Below, piece by piece: positions 15,334 through 23,693 of a stretch of 34,626 nucleotides of DNA. The number at the start of each line of letters is the position of its first letter. Positions within the stretch are counted from its first letter, which is position 1. The stretch is from CAG-791 sp000431495 (lineage in GTDB: Bacteria > Bacillota > Clostridia > Lachnospirales > Lachnospiraceae): the NCBI GenBank assembly GCA_052117605.1, contig JBQKIT010000023.1, one strand, 5' to 3'. The notes under the pieces are model-generated. The model was not told where the DNA came from. It saw only the letters and a program-made list of their open reading frames with translations, and did no database searches. The position numbers were made by a program, and so were the translations under genes.

Positions 15334-17352
15334 TTATTTTCCAAACACCTCTTCCCACTTGTCTTCCTTTACATAAACGGGGATCACATCCAGAGGTGCA
15401 TTTTCCTCCATGTGCTTTCCACCTTCCAGAACCTCTCCTCGTTTTGTACCTTCCTCCGTGATCTTCACCCGGATCCATCGGCTTCCCTCCGGAAGGTACA
15501 CCGTGCGGCTCCTCTTCTCTGCATAAAGCACCGGGCATACAAGAAGATTTTCTCCGAGGAAGAACTCATCCTCCACTTTCCACGTCTCCGGATCCTCCGG
15601 AAACTGATAGAACAGCGTGCGGATCATAGGCGTTCCCTTTTGATGAGCTTCCTCTGCTGTTTTCGCGACATACCCGCGAATGCTCTCACGAAATCGGATA
15701 TACCGGCTCATAATTTCACATGCCGCTTCTCCGTATGACCACACCTCATTTGCTGCTCCGCTCGGACAGGATCCGCCGCCGGTTTCTCCCAAAGGCTCCA
15801 GCATCGGCTCACGACATCCGTGCAGACGCATCACAGGGCAGAAGGTTCCGTACTCAAACCACCGGATCAAGCACTCCACAAACGCGGGATCATGGATATT
15901 TCCTCCATGAAAACCGCCGATGTCTGTTGTCCACCACGGAATCCCCGCCATACCAATATTCAGACCAGCCGTAAACTGATTCCGCAATGACAGAAAACTC
16001 GAATCGATGTCTCCGCTCCAGACCAGTGCCCCGTACCGCTGGCTCCCCGCCCAAGCGCTGCGCACAAGGTTCATGACCTCCTTTTCTCCATCCTGCTTCA
16101 TTCCTTCACAGGCCATTCGGGAATACTCTCTCGGATAGAGATTTCCCACTTCAAGATCTGCTCCAGCCTCATAGTGATAATTGTCATACTCGTATTTCGT
16201 GTATTCCGGTTCTGCCTCATCCAGCCAGAAAACGCGGATACCGTATTTGGAGTAATTCTCCTTCAGCTTATTCCAGACATACGCTCTTGCGTCGGGATTC
16301 GTCATATCAACGAATGCAGTCCTTCCAAGATGAGAGAGACGGTTCCCTTCTTCGGTCGCAGCAAGATATCCCCTGTCCCGAATCTCTTCGTAGTTGACGC
16401 TCCCTTCTTCCACGGTCGGCCACACCGAAACCATCAGCTCCATTCCCATTTCATGAAGCTCCTTCACCATGGCTTCCGGATCCGGGAAATACTCCGGATC
16501 GAAACACCAGTCGCCCTGGTGAGGCCAGTGGAAATAATCGATGACAATCACCGAGACCGGAAGCCCGCGGCGCTTGTACTCTCTGGCAACAGAAAGCAGC
16601 TCTTCCTGAGTCTGATAGCGCAGCTTGCACTGCCAGAATCCGGTTCCATAGGCAGGCATCTCCGGTGCCTTTCCGACGACATCGGCATACTGCTCCTCAA
16701 TCCCGGCAGGCGTATTTCCCGCACAGATCCAGTAATCCATCTGTTTTGTTGATTCCATGTGCCACTCCGTGAGATTGGCACCGAACATCACCTTTCCGAC
16801 ACCCGGATTGTTCCAGAACAGTCCGTACCCCGCACTGGAGAGAACGAACGGTACCGATACCTGAGAATTCCGCTGCGCCAGTTCTATGATGCAGCCCTTC
16901 AGATCCAGATTCGGCTGCTGATACTGTCCCATTCCGTACAACTTCTCGTCCTGTGCCTCGAACCGAACTGTCAGTGCAACATTATCCGTCCCGCGAATGG
17001 CATGATACATTCTTGGATCCAGCTCCAGCGCACTGCTGAAGCCTTCATTGTTCCTGCGGAAGCGGTTCCTGTCATATTCCTCAAGAATCATTTTTCCTTC
17101 TGCATTGAAAAAGCGAAGCTTCCCCGTGGAAAGAATTTTGCAGGTGATCTCCCCATTTGCAATCTCTGCATACTCTCCGTCGATGGAGATTCTGGCCGCC
17201 TTCTCTTTCTTTTCTCCGTGAAGGCCGTAATTCAGATCACGGATTCTTCCTGTCGTTGTGCTGCGAACACGCAGGCCATTACCCCAGCCTTCAATGCATA
17301 AAAGCTCTCGGTCACATCTGCGATAGAGTTTTCCATTTTCCTGATAGATCAT
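15334..17352 (-). CDS. GH31-family alpha-glycosidase (alpha-xylosidase-like)
   Basis: The 672-residue protein carries the GH31 catalytic barrel: VIVIDYFHWPHQGDW at about 268-282, nucleophile motif FWLDEAEPE (D378) and acid/base motif LVWSGDIDSSF (D448). The N-terminal beta-sandwich runs to about residue 230, with KLYGMGQYQQP as the usual pre-catalytic loop. The YFHWP and WSGDID signatures are those of alpha-xylosidase-like and related GH31 enzymes. The exact substrate cannot be read from sequence. There is no signal peptide, so it is likely cytosolic. The start has an AAAGG ribosome binding site. Upstream lies only the tail of a sugar ABC permease cut by an IS21-like element, so the gene has probably lost its original operon promoter. 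Confidence 0.88.
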   Translation of the reverse strand: MIYQENGKLYRRCDRELLCIEGWGNGLRVRSTTTGRIRDLNYGLHGEKKEKAARISIDGEYAEIANGEITCKILSTGKLRFFNAEGKMILEEYDRNRFRRNNEGFSSALELDPRMYHAIRGTDNVALTVRFEAQDEKLYGMGQYQQPNLDLKGCIIELAQRNSQVSVPFVLSSAGYGLFWNNPGVGKVMFGANLTEWHMESTKQMDYWICAGNTPAGIEEQYADVVGKAPEMPAYGTGFWQCKLRYQTQEELLSVAREYKRRGLPVSVIVIDYFHWPHQGDWCFDPEYFPDPEAMVKELHEMGMELMVSVWPTVEEGSVNYEEIRDRGYLAATEEGNRLSHLGRTAFVDMTNPDARAYVWNKLKENYSKYGIRVFWLDEAEPEYTKYEYDNYHYEAGADLEVGNLYPREYSRMACEGMKQDGEKEVMNLVRSAWAGSQRYGALVWSGDIDSSFLSLRNQFTAGLNIGMAGIPWWTTDIGGFHGGNIHDPAFVECLIRWFEYGTFCPVMRLHGCREPMLEPLGETGGGSCPSGAANEVWSYGEAACEIMSRYIRFRESIRGYVAKTAEEAHQKGTPMIRTLFYQFPEDPETWKVEDEFFLGENLLVCPVLYAEKRSRTVYLPEGSRWIRVKITEEGTKRGEVLEGGKHMEENAPLDVIPVYVKEDKWEEVFGK

Positions 17353-17391
17353 AGCTTAACCTTTCTGTCCTTATTCTTAATCCATTTCCAT

Positions 17392-17429
17392 TTATCCCTT
17401 TACCGCTCCAATCATCATTCCAGACACAA
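17392..17429 (-). pseudogene. Last 12 codons of a MalG-type sugar ABC permease, cut by an IS
   Basis: On the minus strand the frame reads IVSGMMIGAVKG followed by TAA at 17394-17392. Carbohydrate ABC permeases of the MalG/CUT1 type very often end in a GxxAGAVKG-like sequence. The fragment abuts TGTTAGCG, the left end of the IS21-like remnant at 17430. It shows that the GH31 gene once followed a sugar transporter operon. Only 12 residues support the call, but position and strand agree. Confidence 0.6.
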
Positions 17430-18020
17430 TGTTAGCGTCGGGCGATAATCGCCAGCCGAAGGCGGCGACAAATCGCCATTACAAGACGGTATAAATCACC
17501 AGTCGGTTTAAAAAAGCCATTGAGATCCCATGGCGTTGATTTAAACTGATGTATGACCAATGCATCAGCCATAGACACACATATGGTAAAAAATCTCAAT
17601 GACTATACGAAGATAATAGCACAAGCTTTAGATGAAATGAAGAAGACACAGGGAGCCGCTTTCTCACTGGAAGCTGTGAATCTTGCAGAACTTCAGCGAA
17701 TGGCCGGTATCAGCCGGGCTAAACTTCGTCGCTTGAAAGAGAATCAGTTTGAGACTCTTCCTGATAAGCGATGTGGAAGAAAAGCGCCTAAGACCAAGCT
17801 GACCGGTTATACGGATTACATCCGCTCTCACAGGTACCTGATTCCACCAAAACGGCATGTAGTATGCCTCAGGGAAATCGTGGAAGGCGGTATGCTTCAG
17901 AACAAGGCGAATGCTACCAGATGGATTGGGGATTCGTGAATGTTGATGATGGGAACAGCAATACGACTCAAATCGCATGCTTTGCCATGATCTGTCACTG
18001 CTGTGGAAAGCGCTATACCA
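17430..18020 (+). mobile_element. Decayed IS21-family element with left terminal repeats
   Basis: The element begins TGTTAGCG at 17430. Within the first 75 bp the short motifs ATAATCGCC, ACAAATCGCC and ATAAATCACC recur, the multiple terminal repeats expected for IS21-family ends. A broken istA follows. The sequence loses IS21 similarity after about 18020, and there is no istB and no recognisable right end. The element inserted into or deleted a sugar ABC permease gene. Confidence 0.7.
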
Positions 18021-18043
18021 ATAGTTATTATTATATTGTTTAG
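17553..18043 (+). pseudogene. istA: IS21-family transposase istA, broken
   Basis: The first open part has ALDEMKKTQGAAFSLEAVNL, then LAELQRMAGISRAKLRRLKE, a helix-turn-helix typical of IstA, then RKAPKTKLTGYTDYI. Here the sequence jumps to RSHRYLIPPKR, so a stretch present in full-length homologues is deleted. A frameshift near 17865-17870 follows. The second frame reads QGNRGRRYASEQGECYQMDW and then GFVNVDDGNSNTTQIACFAM, the start of the DDE domain with its first aspartate in QMDWG. Similarity ends at CGKRY and a stop follows at 18041. At least three lesions make it inactive. Confidence 0.85.
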
Positions 18044-18281
18044 CTATTAATCTGTTTTCTTTTCATTTTTCCTTCTGCTTTGGTTATTTTGTACAATATA
18101 AGCTCACAGGAATCGTAAAATTATTCAAACTACCCGTCAACAGACAATTGTTTGAGCCTTTTCAAACAATTGTATCCTCACAAGTTCTCTGCTGTCATTC
18201 TCCAGGAATCTCTCAGCCACCTCTTGTACATTCCTATATAATAGCGTTATATCCATCCTAATCCTTCCGAAAGGCACTTTT
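18044..18281. other. Intergenic region between the IS21 remnant and the YwaF-like gene
   Basis: This stretch holds a long inverted repeat (18144-18173, listed separately) and a TATAAT at 18237-18242. The latter could be the -10 box for the downstream membrane-protein gene, though no good -35 box is seen at 16-18 bp. Otherwise I see nothing coding. Confidence 0.4.
18144..18173. repeat. Perfect 12-bp inverted repeat
   Basis: ACAATTGTTTGA (18144-18155) and TCAAACAATTGT (18162-18173) are perfect inverted arms around GCCTTT. There is no T-run on either side, so a terminator is unlikely. An operator or an RNA hairpin upstream of the YwaF-like gene is possible. Confidence 0.5.
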
Positions 18282-19064
18282 ATGAATCCAACATCTTACT
18301 TCTGGAAAGAGATCCATGATCTTCCTGCCGGGATTGGCTTTGGATTGTTTTCTTCCCGGCATTTCGCTGCTGTGCTTTGCTGCGGATTCGGCGTTGCTTT
18401 TGCACTTGGGCTTTTTCTGAAATGCAGCAAAAAGAGACAGGACATCTTGCTAAAAGCAACTGCCCTGTCTCTTCTTTCCGGAAATCTTCTCCGGGATCTT
18501 TTTCTGCTTTCTGTTCACCGCATGAGTCTGGCCTACCTGCCGTTTCACCTGTGCAGCTTCGCCATTTTCATCTATCTGCTGCAGGCATTTCTGCCGGAGC
18601 GATTCCTGCCTTTTCGAAGGGCTCTCGGAGAAATCGGGCTTGTACTGCTGATGCCCGGGACAATCTGTGCACTGATTTTCCCGGACTGGACCGCATACCC
18701 GCTCTGGAATTTCATGTGCATCCACAGCTTCGTCTGGCATGCAGTGCTGGTATTTTACCCACTTGCTCTTTTTCTTTCCGGCAGGCTTCGTCCCACCATC
18801 CGTCACCTGTGGTATCCCGTTCTGTATCTTGGCATCATCGTGCCGCCGACAGCAGTCTTCAATCACTTCACCGACTGCAACTATCTTTTCATCATGACCT
18901 CGCTGAAGGGGACGCCGCTCGAGCTGCTCCACTCCCGGATAGGAGCTTGCTGGAGGATCGGCTATGCGCTTCTTGTCCTTGCGGTGATTCTCCTCGTGTA
19001 TCTGATACTCGGGACCTTGCAGCACCTGTTCCGCAATGTCGCTTCCGATGGGCCCGCAAAATAG
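18282..19064 (+). CDS. YwaF/TIGR02206-like multi-pass membrane protein
   Basis: The 260-residue protein has about seven hydrophobic segments, at roughly 24-45, 58-75, 84-100, 113-130, 143-165, 178-195 and 228-250. The conserved-looking polar motifs LPFHLCSFAIF, HSFVWHAVLVFYPL and FNHFTDCNYLFI sit within or beside membrane segments and match the YwaF family of integral membrane proteins, whose biochemical role is not established. The start has GAAAGG 11 nt upstream. It is transcribed alone on the plus strand, opposite to its neighbours. The family call rests on remembered motifs and topology. Confidence 0.65.
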   Translation: MNPTSYFWKEIHDLPAGIGFGLFSSRHFAAVLCCGFGVAFALGLFLKCSKKRQDILLKATALSLLSGNLLRDLFLLSVHRMSLAYLPFHLCSFAIFIYLLQAFLPERFLPFRRALGEIGLVLLMPGTICALIFPDWTAYPLWNFMCIHSFVWHAVLVFYPLALFLSGRLRPTIRHLWYPVLYLGIIVPPTAVFNHFTDCNYLFIMTSLKGTPLELLHSRIGACWRIGYALLVLAVILLVYLILGTLQHLFRNVASDGPAK

Positions 19065-19129
19065 TTATTGTCTGTCACCTGACCGGAAACGACAATCGTT
19101 TTCCGCCATACAGGTGCAGCAAATTAACA

Positions 19130-19588
19130 TTATTCTCCTGCCGGAAGGTTCTGGCCGAGATATTTCTCTGCAAGCTCCTGCAGCTGCTGGTATTCCTCCG
19201 GAGTCAGCTCCTCTGCAGCAGATTTTGCCGCTTCCTGTACGTTGCCCTGCAGCACCTGGCCGGTAATTTCCGTCACCGCCTTGCTGTCCATATGATTCTC
19301 CACGATGCCGGTCAGGGTTTCCTTATCTTCCGGTGACATAGAATCCAGCCCCTGCTGAATTTCCTGCTTCGCCGCTTCCGCTGAAATTGCTCCGCCGGAG
19401 GCTTCCGCAATTTTGCTCGCGGCACTGTCAGCTGCGGTTTCCATGAGCTGCGTGCTGACCTTCTGCGCCACCTTCTGCTTCAGTGGTCCCGCTTTCCACA
19501 GGATAACCACACCTGCTGCCAGTACGATCAGCAGCGTGAGAATGAAGTTCCGAACCGGATGTGATTTGTGATATCTTCTGCGTGACAT
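19130..19588 (-). CDS. Small membrane-anchored hypothetical protein
   Basis: The 152-residue protein starts with a basic segment (MSRRRYHKSHPVRN) followed by one hydrophobic segment at about 15-31 (FILTLLIVLAAGVVILW), and no cysteine is placed for lipidation. The remainder is a soluble, Ala/Glu/Gln-rich and probably helical domain, with repeats of the kind LTGIVENH and LQELAEKYLGQNL. That predicts one membrane anchor with the bulk outside the cell. I do not recognise a family. It is followed 40 nt upstream by the HicB-like gene on the same strand, so the two may be co-transcribed. Confidence 0.65.
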   Translation of the reverse strand: MSRRRYHKSHPVRNFILTLLIVLAAGVVILWKAGPLKQKVAQKVSTQLMETAADSAASKIAEASGGAISAEAAKQEIQQGLDSMSPEDKETLTGIVENHMDSKAVTEITGQVLQGNVQEAAKSAAEELTPEEYQQLQELAEKYLGQNLPAGE

Positions 19589-19628
19589 GCTTTTCCTTTC
19601 CTGTGTCCTGCAGGCATTCCCGAGAGAT

Positions 19629-20075
19629 CTACCCGTTCACAGTTTCTCGTTTTCCAATAATTTTTTCAAGCGCATCCTGAAGGACGCGGGAATAATTAAT
19701 TCCGAGAGAATCCGCTTCCTGACTCATCCAATACGGGATAGTGCAGTTCTTTCGGATATAACGATTTCCATATTTCTGACGATATGCCGCAATGTCCGCA
19801 TCGACGAACGTCAGCAATCCATCCGAAAAATCCAAGTCTTCATCTGCATCAGCCTTTGCTTTGCTGACAGCTTTCTCCGCATCTGATGGTTCAGGTACCT
19901 GTTCTCTGCCATCCTGAAGCTCCATAACCATGAGACTTATTGCATCCCTTGCCATTCTGATTGCGTCAAATTCGTTTTCACCTTCCGTCTTAATATCAAG
20001 ATCCGGAATATATACCAGAAAATCCTTGCCGAATTTCTTTATCAGTACCGGATAAATGACTTTGTTCGCTTCCAT
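19629..20075 (-). CDS. HicB-like antitoxin, no HicA neighbour
   Basis: The 148-residue protein starts with a HicB fold: YPVLIKKFGKDFLVYIPDLD, then TEGENEFDAIRMARDAISL. It ends with NRYIRKNCTIPYWMSQEADS and NYSRVLQDALEKII, a ribbon-helix-helix-type DNA-binding region. HicB proteins normally neutralise and co-regulate the HicA mRNA interferase. No HicA-sized frame lies on either side. The acidic middle (ADADEDLDFSDG) is unremarkable. It has a strong promoter with an internal palindrome, suggesting autorepression. It may be a free-standing regulator or the remnant of a toxin-antitoxin pair. Confidence 0.8.
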   Translation of the reverse strand: MEANKVIYPVLIKKFGKDFLVYIPDLDIKTEGENEFDAIRMARDAISLMVMELQDGREQVPEPSDAEKAVSKAKADADEDLDFSDGLLTFVDADIAAYRQKYGNRYIRKNCTIPYWMSQEADSLGINYSRVLQDALEKIIGKRETVNG

Positions 20076-20118
20076 TTCAACATCCTCCGCTTCGTGTGGG
20101 GATCTCCTTTTTAATTAT

Positions 20119-20147
20119 ATTCTATGCGCATACAGTGCGCATGTCAA
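20119..20147 (-). promoter_or_regulatory. hicB promoter with palindromic operator
   Basis: On the minus strand TTGACA (20147-20142) and TAGAAT (20124-20119) are 17 bp apart. The spacer is filled by the inverted repeat ATGCGCA-5-TGCGCAT (20124-20142). A repressor bound there would block RNA polymerase, and the RHH domain of the HicB-like protein is the natural candidate. Confidence 0.65.
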
Positions 20148-20227
20148 TGCATTCAGGCTCAAATCAAGCAAGGTGAATTTTGTTTTCTGCAAACACTCGC
20201 CACAGACTGACAGCATACCTGCCATAC

Positions 20228-20275
20228 AAAAAAGGAGGGCGTGTGAAAAAGCTTTCGCTTTTTCACACGCCTTCC
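20228..20275 (-). terminator. groEL intrinsic terminator
   Basis: GGCGTGTGAAAAAGC and GCTTTTTCACACGCC form a perfect 15-bp stem around TTTC. On the minus strand it is followed, after a short CTCC, by six T residues (plus-strand A 20228-20233). It lies about 60 nt after the groEL stop. Confidence 0.9.
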
Positions 20276-20331
20276 TCTCTTTATTATGTGATGGTCACTT
20301 GCCTTTTCTGTACTTTCGTACTTACTTCGGA

Positions 20332-21951
20332 TTAGTATCCCATGCCTGCGCCCTGTGCGGGTGCTGCAGCAGCAGGCTCTTTGATGTTGGCAACAGCTGC
20401 CTCAGTGGTCAGGAACGTAGATGCTACAGAGGTAGCATTCTGCAGTGCGCTTCTGGTAACCTTGACAGGATCCAGAACACCGTCATCCATCATGTCAACA
20501 TACTCCTCGGTGTAAGCATCAAAGCCGATGCCTTCCTTGGACTCCTTCACCTTGTTTACGATGACAGAGCCGTCCAGTCCTGCATTTGCTGCGATGTTGA
20601 ACAGCGGAGCCTCCAGAGCCTTCAGAACGATTCTTGCGCCGGTCTTCTCATCGCCGGTCAGATCCTTGATCTCAGCCTCAACTGCCTTCTGAGAGTGGAT
20701 GTAAGCAGAGCCGCCGCCGAAGATAACGCCCTCTTCTACTGCAGCCTTGGTTGCATTCAGAGCATCCTCCATGCGATACTTCGCTTCCTTCATCTCGGTC
20801 TCGGTTGCTGCGCCGACACGGATAACGCCTACGCCGCCGCTGAGCTTTGCAAGACGCTCCTGAAGCTTCTCGCGATCGAAGTCAGACTTGGTATCCTCGA
20901 TCTGCTTCTTGATCTGCTCAATTCTGTCATGCAGAGCAGCCTTGTCGCCTTCACCGTCAACGATGGTGGTGTTCTCCTTCTCGACCTTTACGCTCTTAGC
21001 TCTGCCGAGCTGCTCCAGAGTGGTATCCTTCAGCTCAAGTCCGAGATCCGAAGAAATTACCTGGCCGCCGGTAAGGATTGCGATATCCTCCAGCATAGCC
21101 TTTCTGCGATCGCCGTAGCCCGGAGCCTTTACAGCAACAACATCGAAGGTACCACGCAGCTTGTTGACGATCAGAGTGGTCAGAGCCTCGCCCTCAACGT
21201 CCTCAGCGATGATGAGAAGCTTAGCGCCCATCTTTACGATCTGCTCCAGCAGAGGAAGGATATCCTGGATGTTGGAGATCTTCTTGTCAGTAATCAGGAT
21301 GTAAGGATCCTCAAGGCTTGCAACCATCTTCTCGGTGTCATTGCACATATATGCGCTGACATAGCCGCGGTCGAACTGCATTCCTTCTACAAGATCCAGC
21401 TCGGTCTGCATGGTCTTGGACTCCTCGATGGTGATAACGCCATCCTTGGAAACCTTCTCCATAGCATCTGCGATCATCTTGCCGACTTCCGGATCACCGG
21501 AGGAAATGGTAGCAACCTTCTCGATGTCTTCCTTGCCCTTAACCTTGGTGCTCATCTTCTTGATGGAATCAACCGCAGCATCGGTTGCCTTCTTCATTCC
21601 TTTGCGGAGCACGATCGGGTTGGCACCTGCTGCCAGGTTCTTCATGCCTTCGTTGATCATTGCCTGAGCAAGAACAGTAGCGGTTGTGGTTCCGTCACCA
21701 GCAACATCGTTGGTCTTGGAAGCAGCCTCACGAATCAGCTGTGCACCCATGTTCTCGAACTCATCCTCAAGCTCGATCTCTTTTGCAATGGTAACACCAT
21801 CATTTGTGATGGTCGGTGCGCCGTAGCTCTTGTCCAGAACAACGTTGCGTCCCTTCGGACCCAGTGTAATCTTAACGGTATTTGCCAGCTTGTTAACGCC
21901 TTCTGCAAGAGCAACTCTTGCATCTGTACCCATCTTTAAATCCTTAGCCAT
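20332..21951 (-). CDS. groEL: GroEL, 60-kDa chaperonin
   Basis: The 539-residue protein is a canonical chaperonin. It starts MAKDLKMGTDARVALAEGVN and contains VKITLGPKGRNVVLDKSYGAP, AGDGTTTATVLAQAM (the ATP-binding aspartate region) and LRKGMKKATDA. The C-terminus reads AAAPAQGAGMGY instead of the usual long GGM repeat, a modest variation. It folds proteins in the cytosol with GroES. It is the second gene of groES-groEL, 74 nt after groES, and is controlled by the CIRCE operator upstream of groES. Confidence 0.99.
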   Translation of the reverse strand: MAKDLKMGTDARVALAEGVNKLANTVKITLGPKGRNVVLDKSYGAPTITNDGVTIAKEIELEDEFENMGAQLIREAASKTNDVAGDGTTTATVLAQAMINEGMKNLAAGANPIVLRKGMKKATDAAVDSIKKMSTKVKGKEDIEKVATISSGDPEVGKMIADAMEKVSKDGVITIEESKTMQTELDLVEGMQFDRGYVSAYMCNDTEKMVASLEDPYILITDKKISNIQDILPLLEQIVKMGAKLLIIAEDVEGEALTTLIVNKLRGTFDVVAVKAPGYGDRRKAMLEDIAILTGGQVISSDLGLELKDTTLEQLGRAKSVKVEKENTTIVDGEGDKAALHDRIEQIKKQIEDTKSDFDREKLQERLAKLSGGVGVIRVGAATETEMKEAKYRMEDALNATKAAVEEGVIFGGGSAYIHSQKAVEAEIKDLTGDEKTGARIVLKALEAPLFNIAANAGLDGSVIVNKVKESKEGIGFDAYTEEYVDMMDDGVLDPVKVTRSALQNATSVASTFLTTEAAVANIKEPAAAAPAQGAGMGY

Positions 21952-22025
21952 GATTCATAGCCTCCTATTTTCATTTCTTAATTTCGAAAAACAATTTGCG
22001 CTGCCATCAGGCAGATCCGAGTGTA

Positions 22026-22316
22026 TTATTCCATCACTGCAAGAATGTCGCTCTGGCGAACGATCGTGTAGGTCTCGTCATCGCCAAGCTTAACCTCGGT
22101 TCCGGAATACTTGGAATAAACAACCTTGTCTCCGACCTTAACCTGCATCGGAATAACCTTTCCGTCGTCTGCCGTCTTGCCGGGGCCAACTGCGATGACC
22201 TCTGCCTGCTGCGGCTTCTCCTTCTCTGCACCGGGAATTACGATGCCGGATGCGGTAGTCTTCTCCGCTTCCAGTGCCTTCAGAACAACTCTGTCTTCCA
22301 ACGGAACTAACTTCAT
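22026..22316 (-). CDS. groES: GroES, 10-kDa co-chaperonin
   Basis: The 96-residue protein reads MKLVPLEDRVVLKALEAEK, with the mobile loop TTASGIVIPGAEKEKPQ and the C-terminal VVYSKYSGTEVKLGDD. It forms the heptameric lid of GroEL. I chose the ATG at 22316 because it has AAGGAGG 8 nt upstream and matches the family start; the ORF's earlier ATG adds 14 unrelated residues. Confidence 0.98.
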   Translation of the reverse strand: MKLVPLEDRVVLKALEAEKTTASGIVIPGAEKEKPQQAEVIAVGPGKTADDGKVIPMQVKVGDKVVYSKYSGTEVKLGDDETYTIVRQSDILAVME

Positions 22317-22391
22317 GATAACTGCCTCCTTAATAATGATTGGGAACAGGTCTGTCACTGTTCTCCAAATGATGAAACTTTTTATGTATTG

Positions 22392-22418
22392 TTAGCACTC
22401 CGTTTCATTGAGTGCTAA
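22392..22418. promoter_or_regulatory. CIRCE operator (HrcA binding site)
   Basis: TTAGCACTC-N9-GAGTGCTAA is a perfect match to the CIRCE consensus, 74 nt upstream of the groES ATG. It indicates heat-shock regulation of groESL by the repressor HrcA, whose gene is not in this window. Confidence 0.97.
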
Positions 22419-22430
22419 TTGACACTAGCA

Positions 22431-22459
22431 ATAATAGTACCCTCGTCGATATAATGCAA
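22431..22459 (-). promoter_or_regulatory. groESL sigma-A promoter
   Basis: On the minus strand TTGCAT (22459-22454) and TATTAT (22436-22431) are 17 bp apart. The CIRCE operator begins 12 bp downstream of the -10 box and so covers the early transcribed region, the standard repressor position. Confidence 0.75.
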
Positions 22460-22586
22460 GAATCAATATTTTGTTTTATACTTTGTTTAGATTTTTCTGT
22501 CTGTTCTGCGCCCGGCAGCCCTGCGGCAAGCAGACCATCGGCAGGCAGATGAGGTCTGATCTACACTCATTTCGGAGGTATACCAC

Positions 22587-23627
22587 ATGACATATCAGGA
22601 AGTACTTGAAAACGCAAGGACCTGCAGCGGCCCCTTCTGCAAAGCCTGTCCCGTCTGCAACGGCCGTGCCTGCGGCAGTATCATGCCGGGACCGGGAGCC
22701 AAGGGCGTCGGAGACGTTGCCATCCGCAATTATGAAGCCTGGCAGAAGATCCGTATCAACATGAACACGATCGCAGAGAACAAGGAGCCGGATACCACCT
22801 TCCGCTTCTTCGGAAAGGATCTTCGCATCCCGGTGATGGCAGGCCCCGTCGGCGCAGTAAAACTCCACTACGGCGATAAGTACAACGATGTTCAGTACAA
22901 TGACATTCTGGTTCCCGCCGCTGCAAAGGCTGGCATCATTGCCTTCACGGGCGACGGCACGGACCCCAACGTAGTCAAGGCTGCAACCGCTTCCATCAAG
23001 GCAAATCACGGCGCTGGCGTTCCCACGATCAAGCCCTGGGACATTGACACGCTTCAGGAGAAGTTCCGCATGGTCGAGGAGTCCGGATCCTTTGCGGTTG
23101 CCATGGATATCGATGCAGCAGGTCTTCCGTTCCTTCAGGGTCTTACTCCTCCCGCAGGAAGCAAGACCGCCCTGGAGCTTCACGAGGTTATTGAGAAAGC
23201 CGGGAAGCCGTTTATCATCAAAGGTGTCATGACCGTCAAGGGTGCCCTTGCTGCAGCCAAGGCCGGTGCTTCCGCCATCATTGTTTCCAACCACGGCGGC
23301 CGTGTACAGGATCAGACTCCTTCCACCGCTGAGGTTCTGGAGGAGATTGCCGATGCCGTTGAGGGCCGCATGATGATCCTCGTAGACGGCGGCATCCGCA
23401 CCGGTGTGGATGTCTTCAAGGCACTTGCACTCGGTGCAGACGGCGTTCTGATCGCCCGCCCCTATGTCACAGCGGTCTACGGCGGCGGAGAAGAGGGCGT
23501 AAAGGCTCTCACCGACAAGCTTGCCGGCGAGCTTGCCTCCACCATGAAGATGTGCGGCGTTTCCTCTCTGAAGGAAATCACAAAGGACTGCCTTTTCAAG
23601 CCCTCCAGCTCCTACGTGGCATTCTGA
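22587..23627 (+). CDS. FMN-dependent alpha-hydroxy-acid oxidoreductase
   Basis: The 346-residue protein belongs to the family of FMN-dependent lactate/glycolate oxidoreductases. It has PVMAGPVGA (FMN phosphate region), KPFIIKGVMTVKGA (catalytic lysine strand), VSNHGGRVQDQ (active-site His and Arg), VDGGIRTGVDVFKALALGAD and IARPY. The N-terminus carries five cysteines (C13, C18, C21, C24, C29) with CxxCxxC spacing, an unusual extension that could hold metal or an iron-sulfur cluster. The protein is shorter than classical family members. The substrate cannot be read, with lactate or another 2-hydroxy acid as candidates. It is a single plus-strand gene with GGAGG 8 nt before the ATG and a terminator downstream. 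Confidence 0.85.
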   Translation: MTYQEVLENARTCSGPFCKACPVCNGRACGSIMPGPGAKGVGDVAIRNYEAWQKIRINMNTIAENKEPDTTFRFFGKDLRIPVMAGPVGAVKLHYGDKYNDVQYNDILVPAAAKAGIIAFTGDGTDPNVVKAATASIKANHGAGVPTIKPWDIDTLQEKFRMVEESGSFAVAMDIDAAGLPFLQGLTPPAGSKTALELHEVIEKAGKPFIIKGVMTVKGALAAAKAGASAIIVSNHGGRVQDQTPSTAEVLEEIADAVEGRMMILVDGGIRTGVDVFKALALGADGVLIARPYVTAVYGGGEEGVKALTDKLAGELASTMKMCGVSSLKEITKDCLFKPSSSYVAF

Positions 23628-23693
23628 GCCTGAACTGGATGCCGCAGTGACTTGCCGCGTTCGCACACTCGCATACACGCCACACGGAAAAGA

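Noticed and set aside
19629..20331. A HicA toxin gene next to the HicB-like gene
   Set aside because: I looked on both strands for a HicA-like frame of about 60 residues with its GSHH-type motif and found none.
20056..21939. A 627-codon open frame on the plus strand opposite groEL
   Set aside because: It is the antisense shadow of a strongly codon-biased groEL; similar shadows lie opposite clpB, tig and the alpha-xylosidase.
22476..23678. A 400-codon minus-strand frame opposite the FMN oxidoreductase
   Set aside because: It is antisense to a well-supported gene with a clear family match, and has no family motifs of its own.
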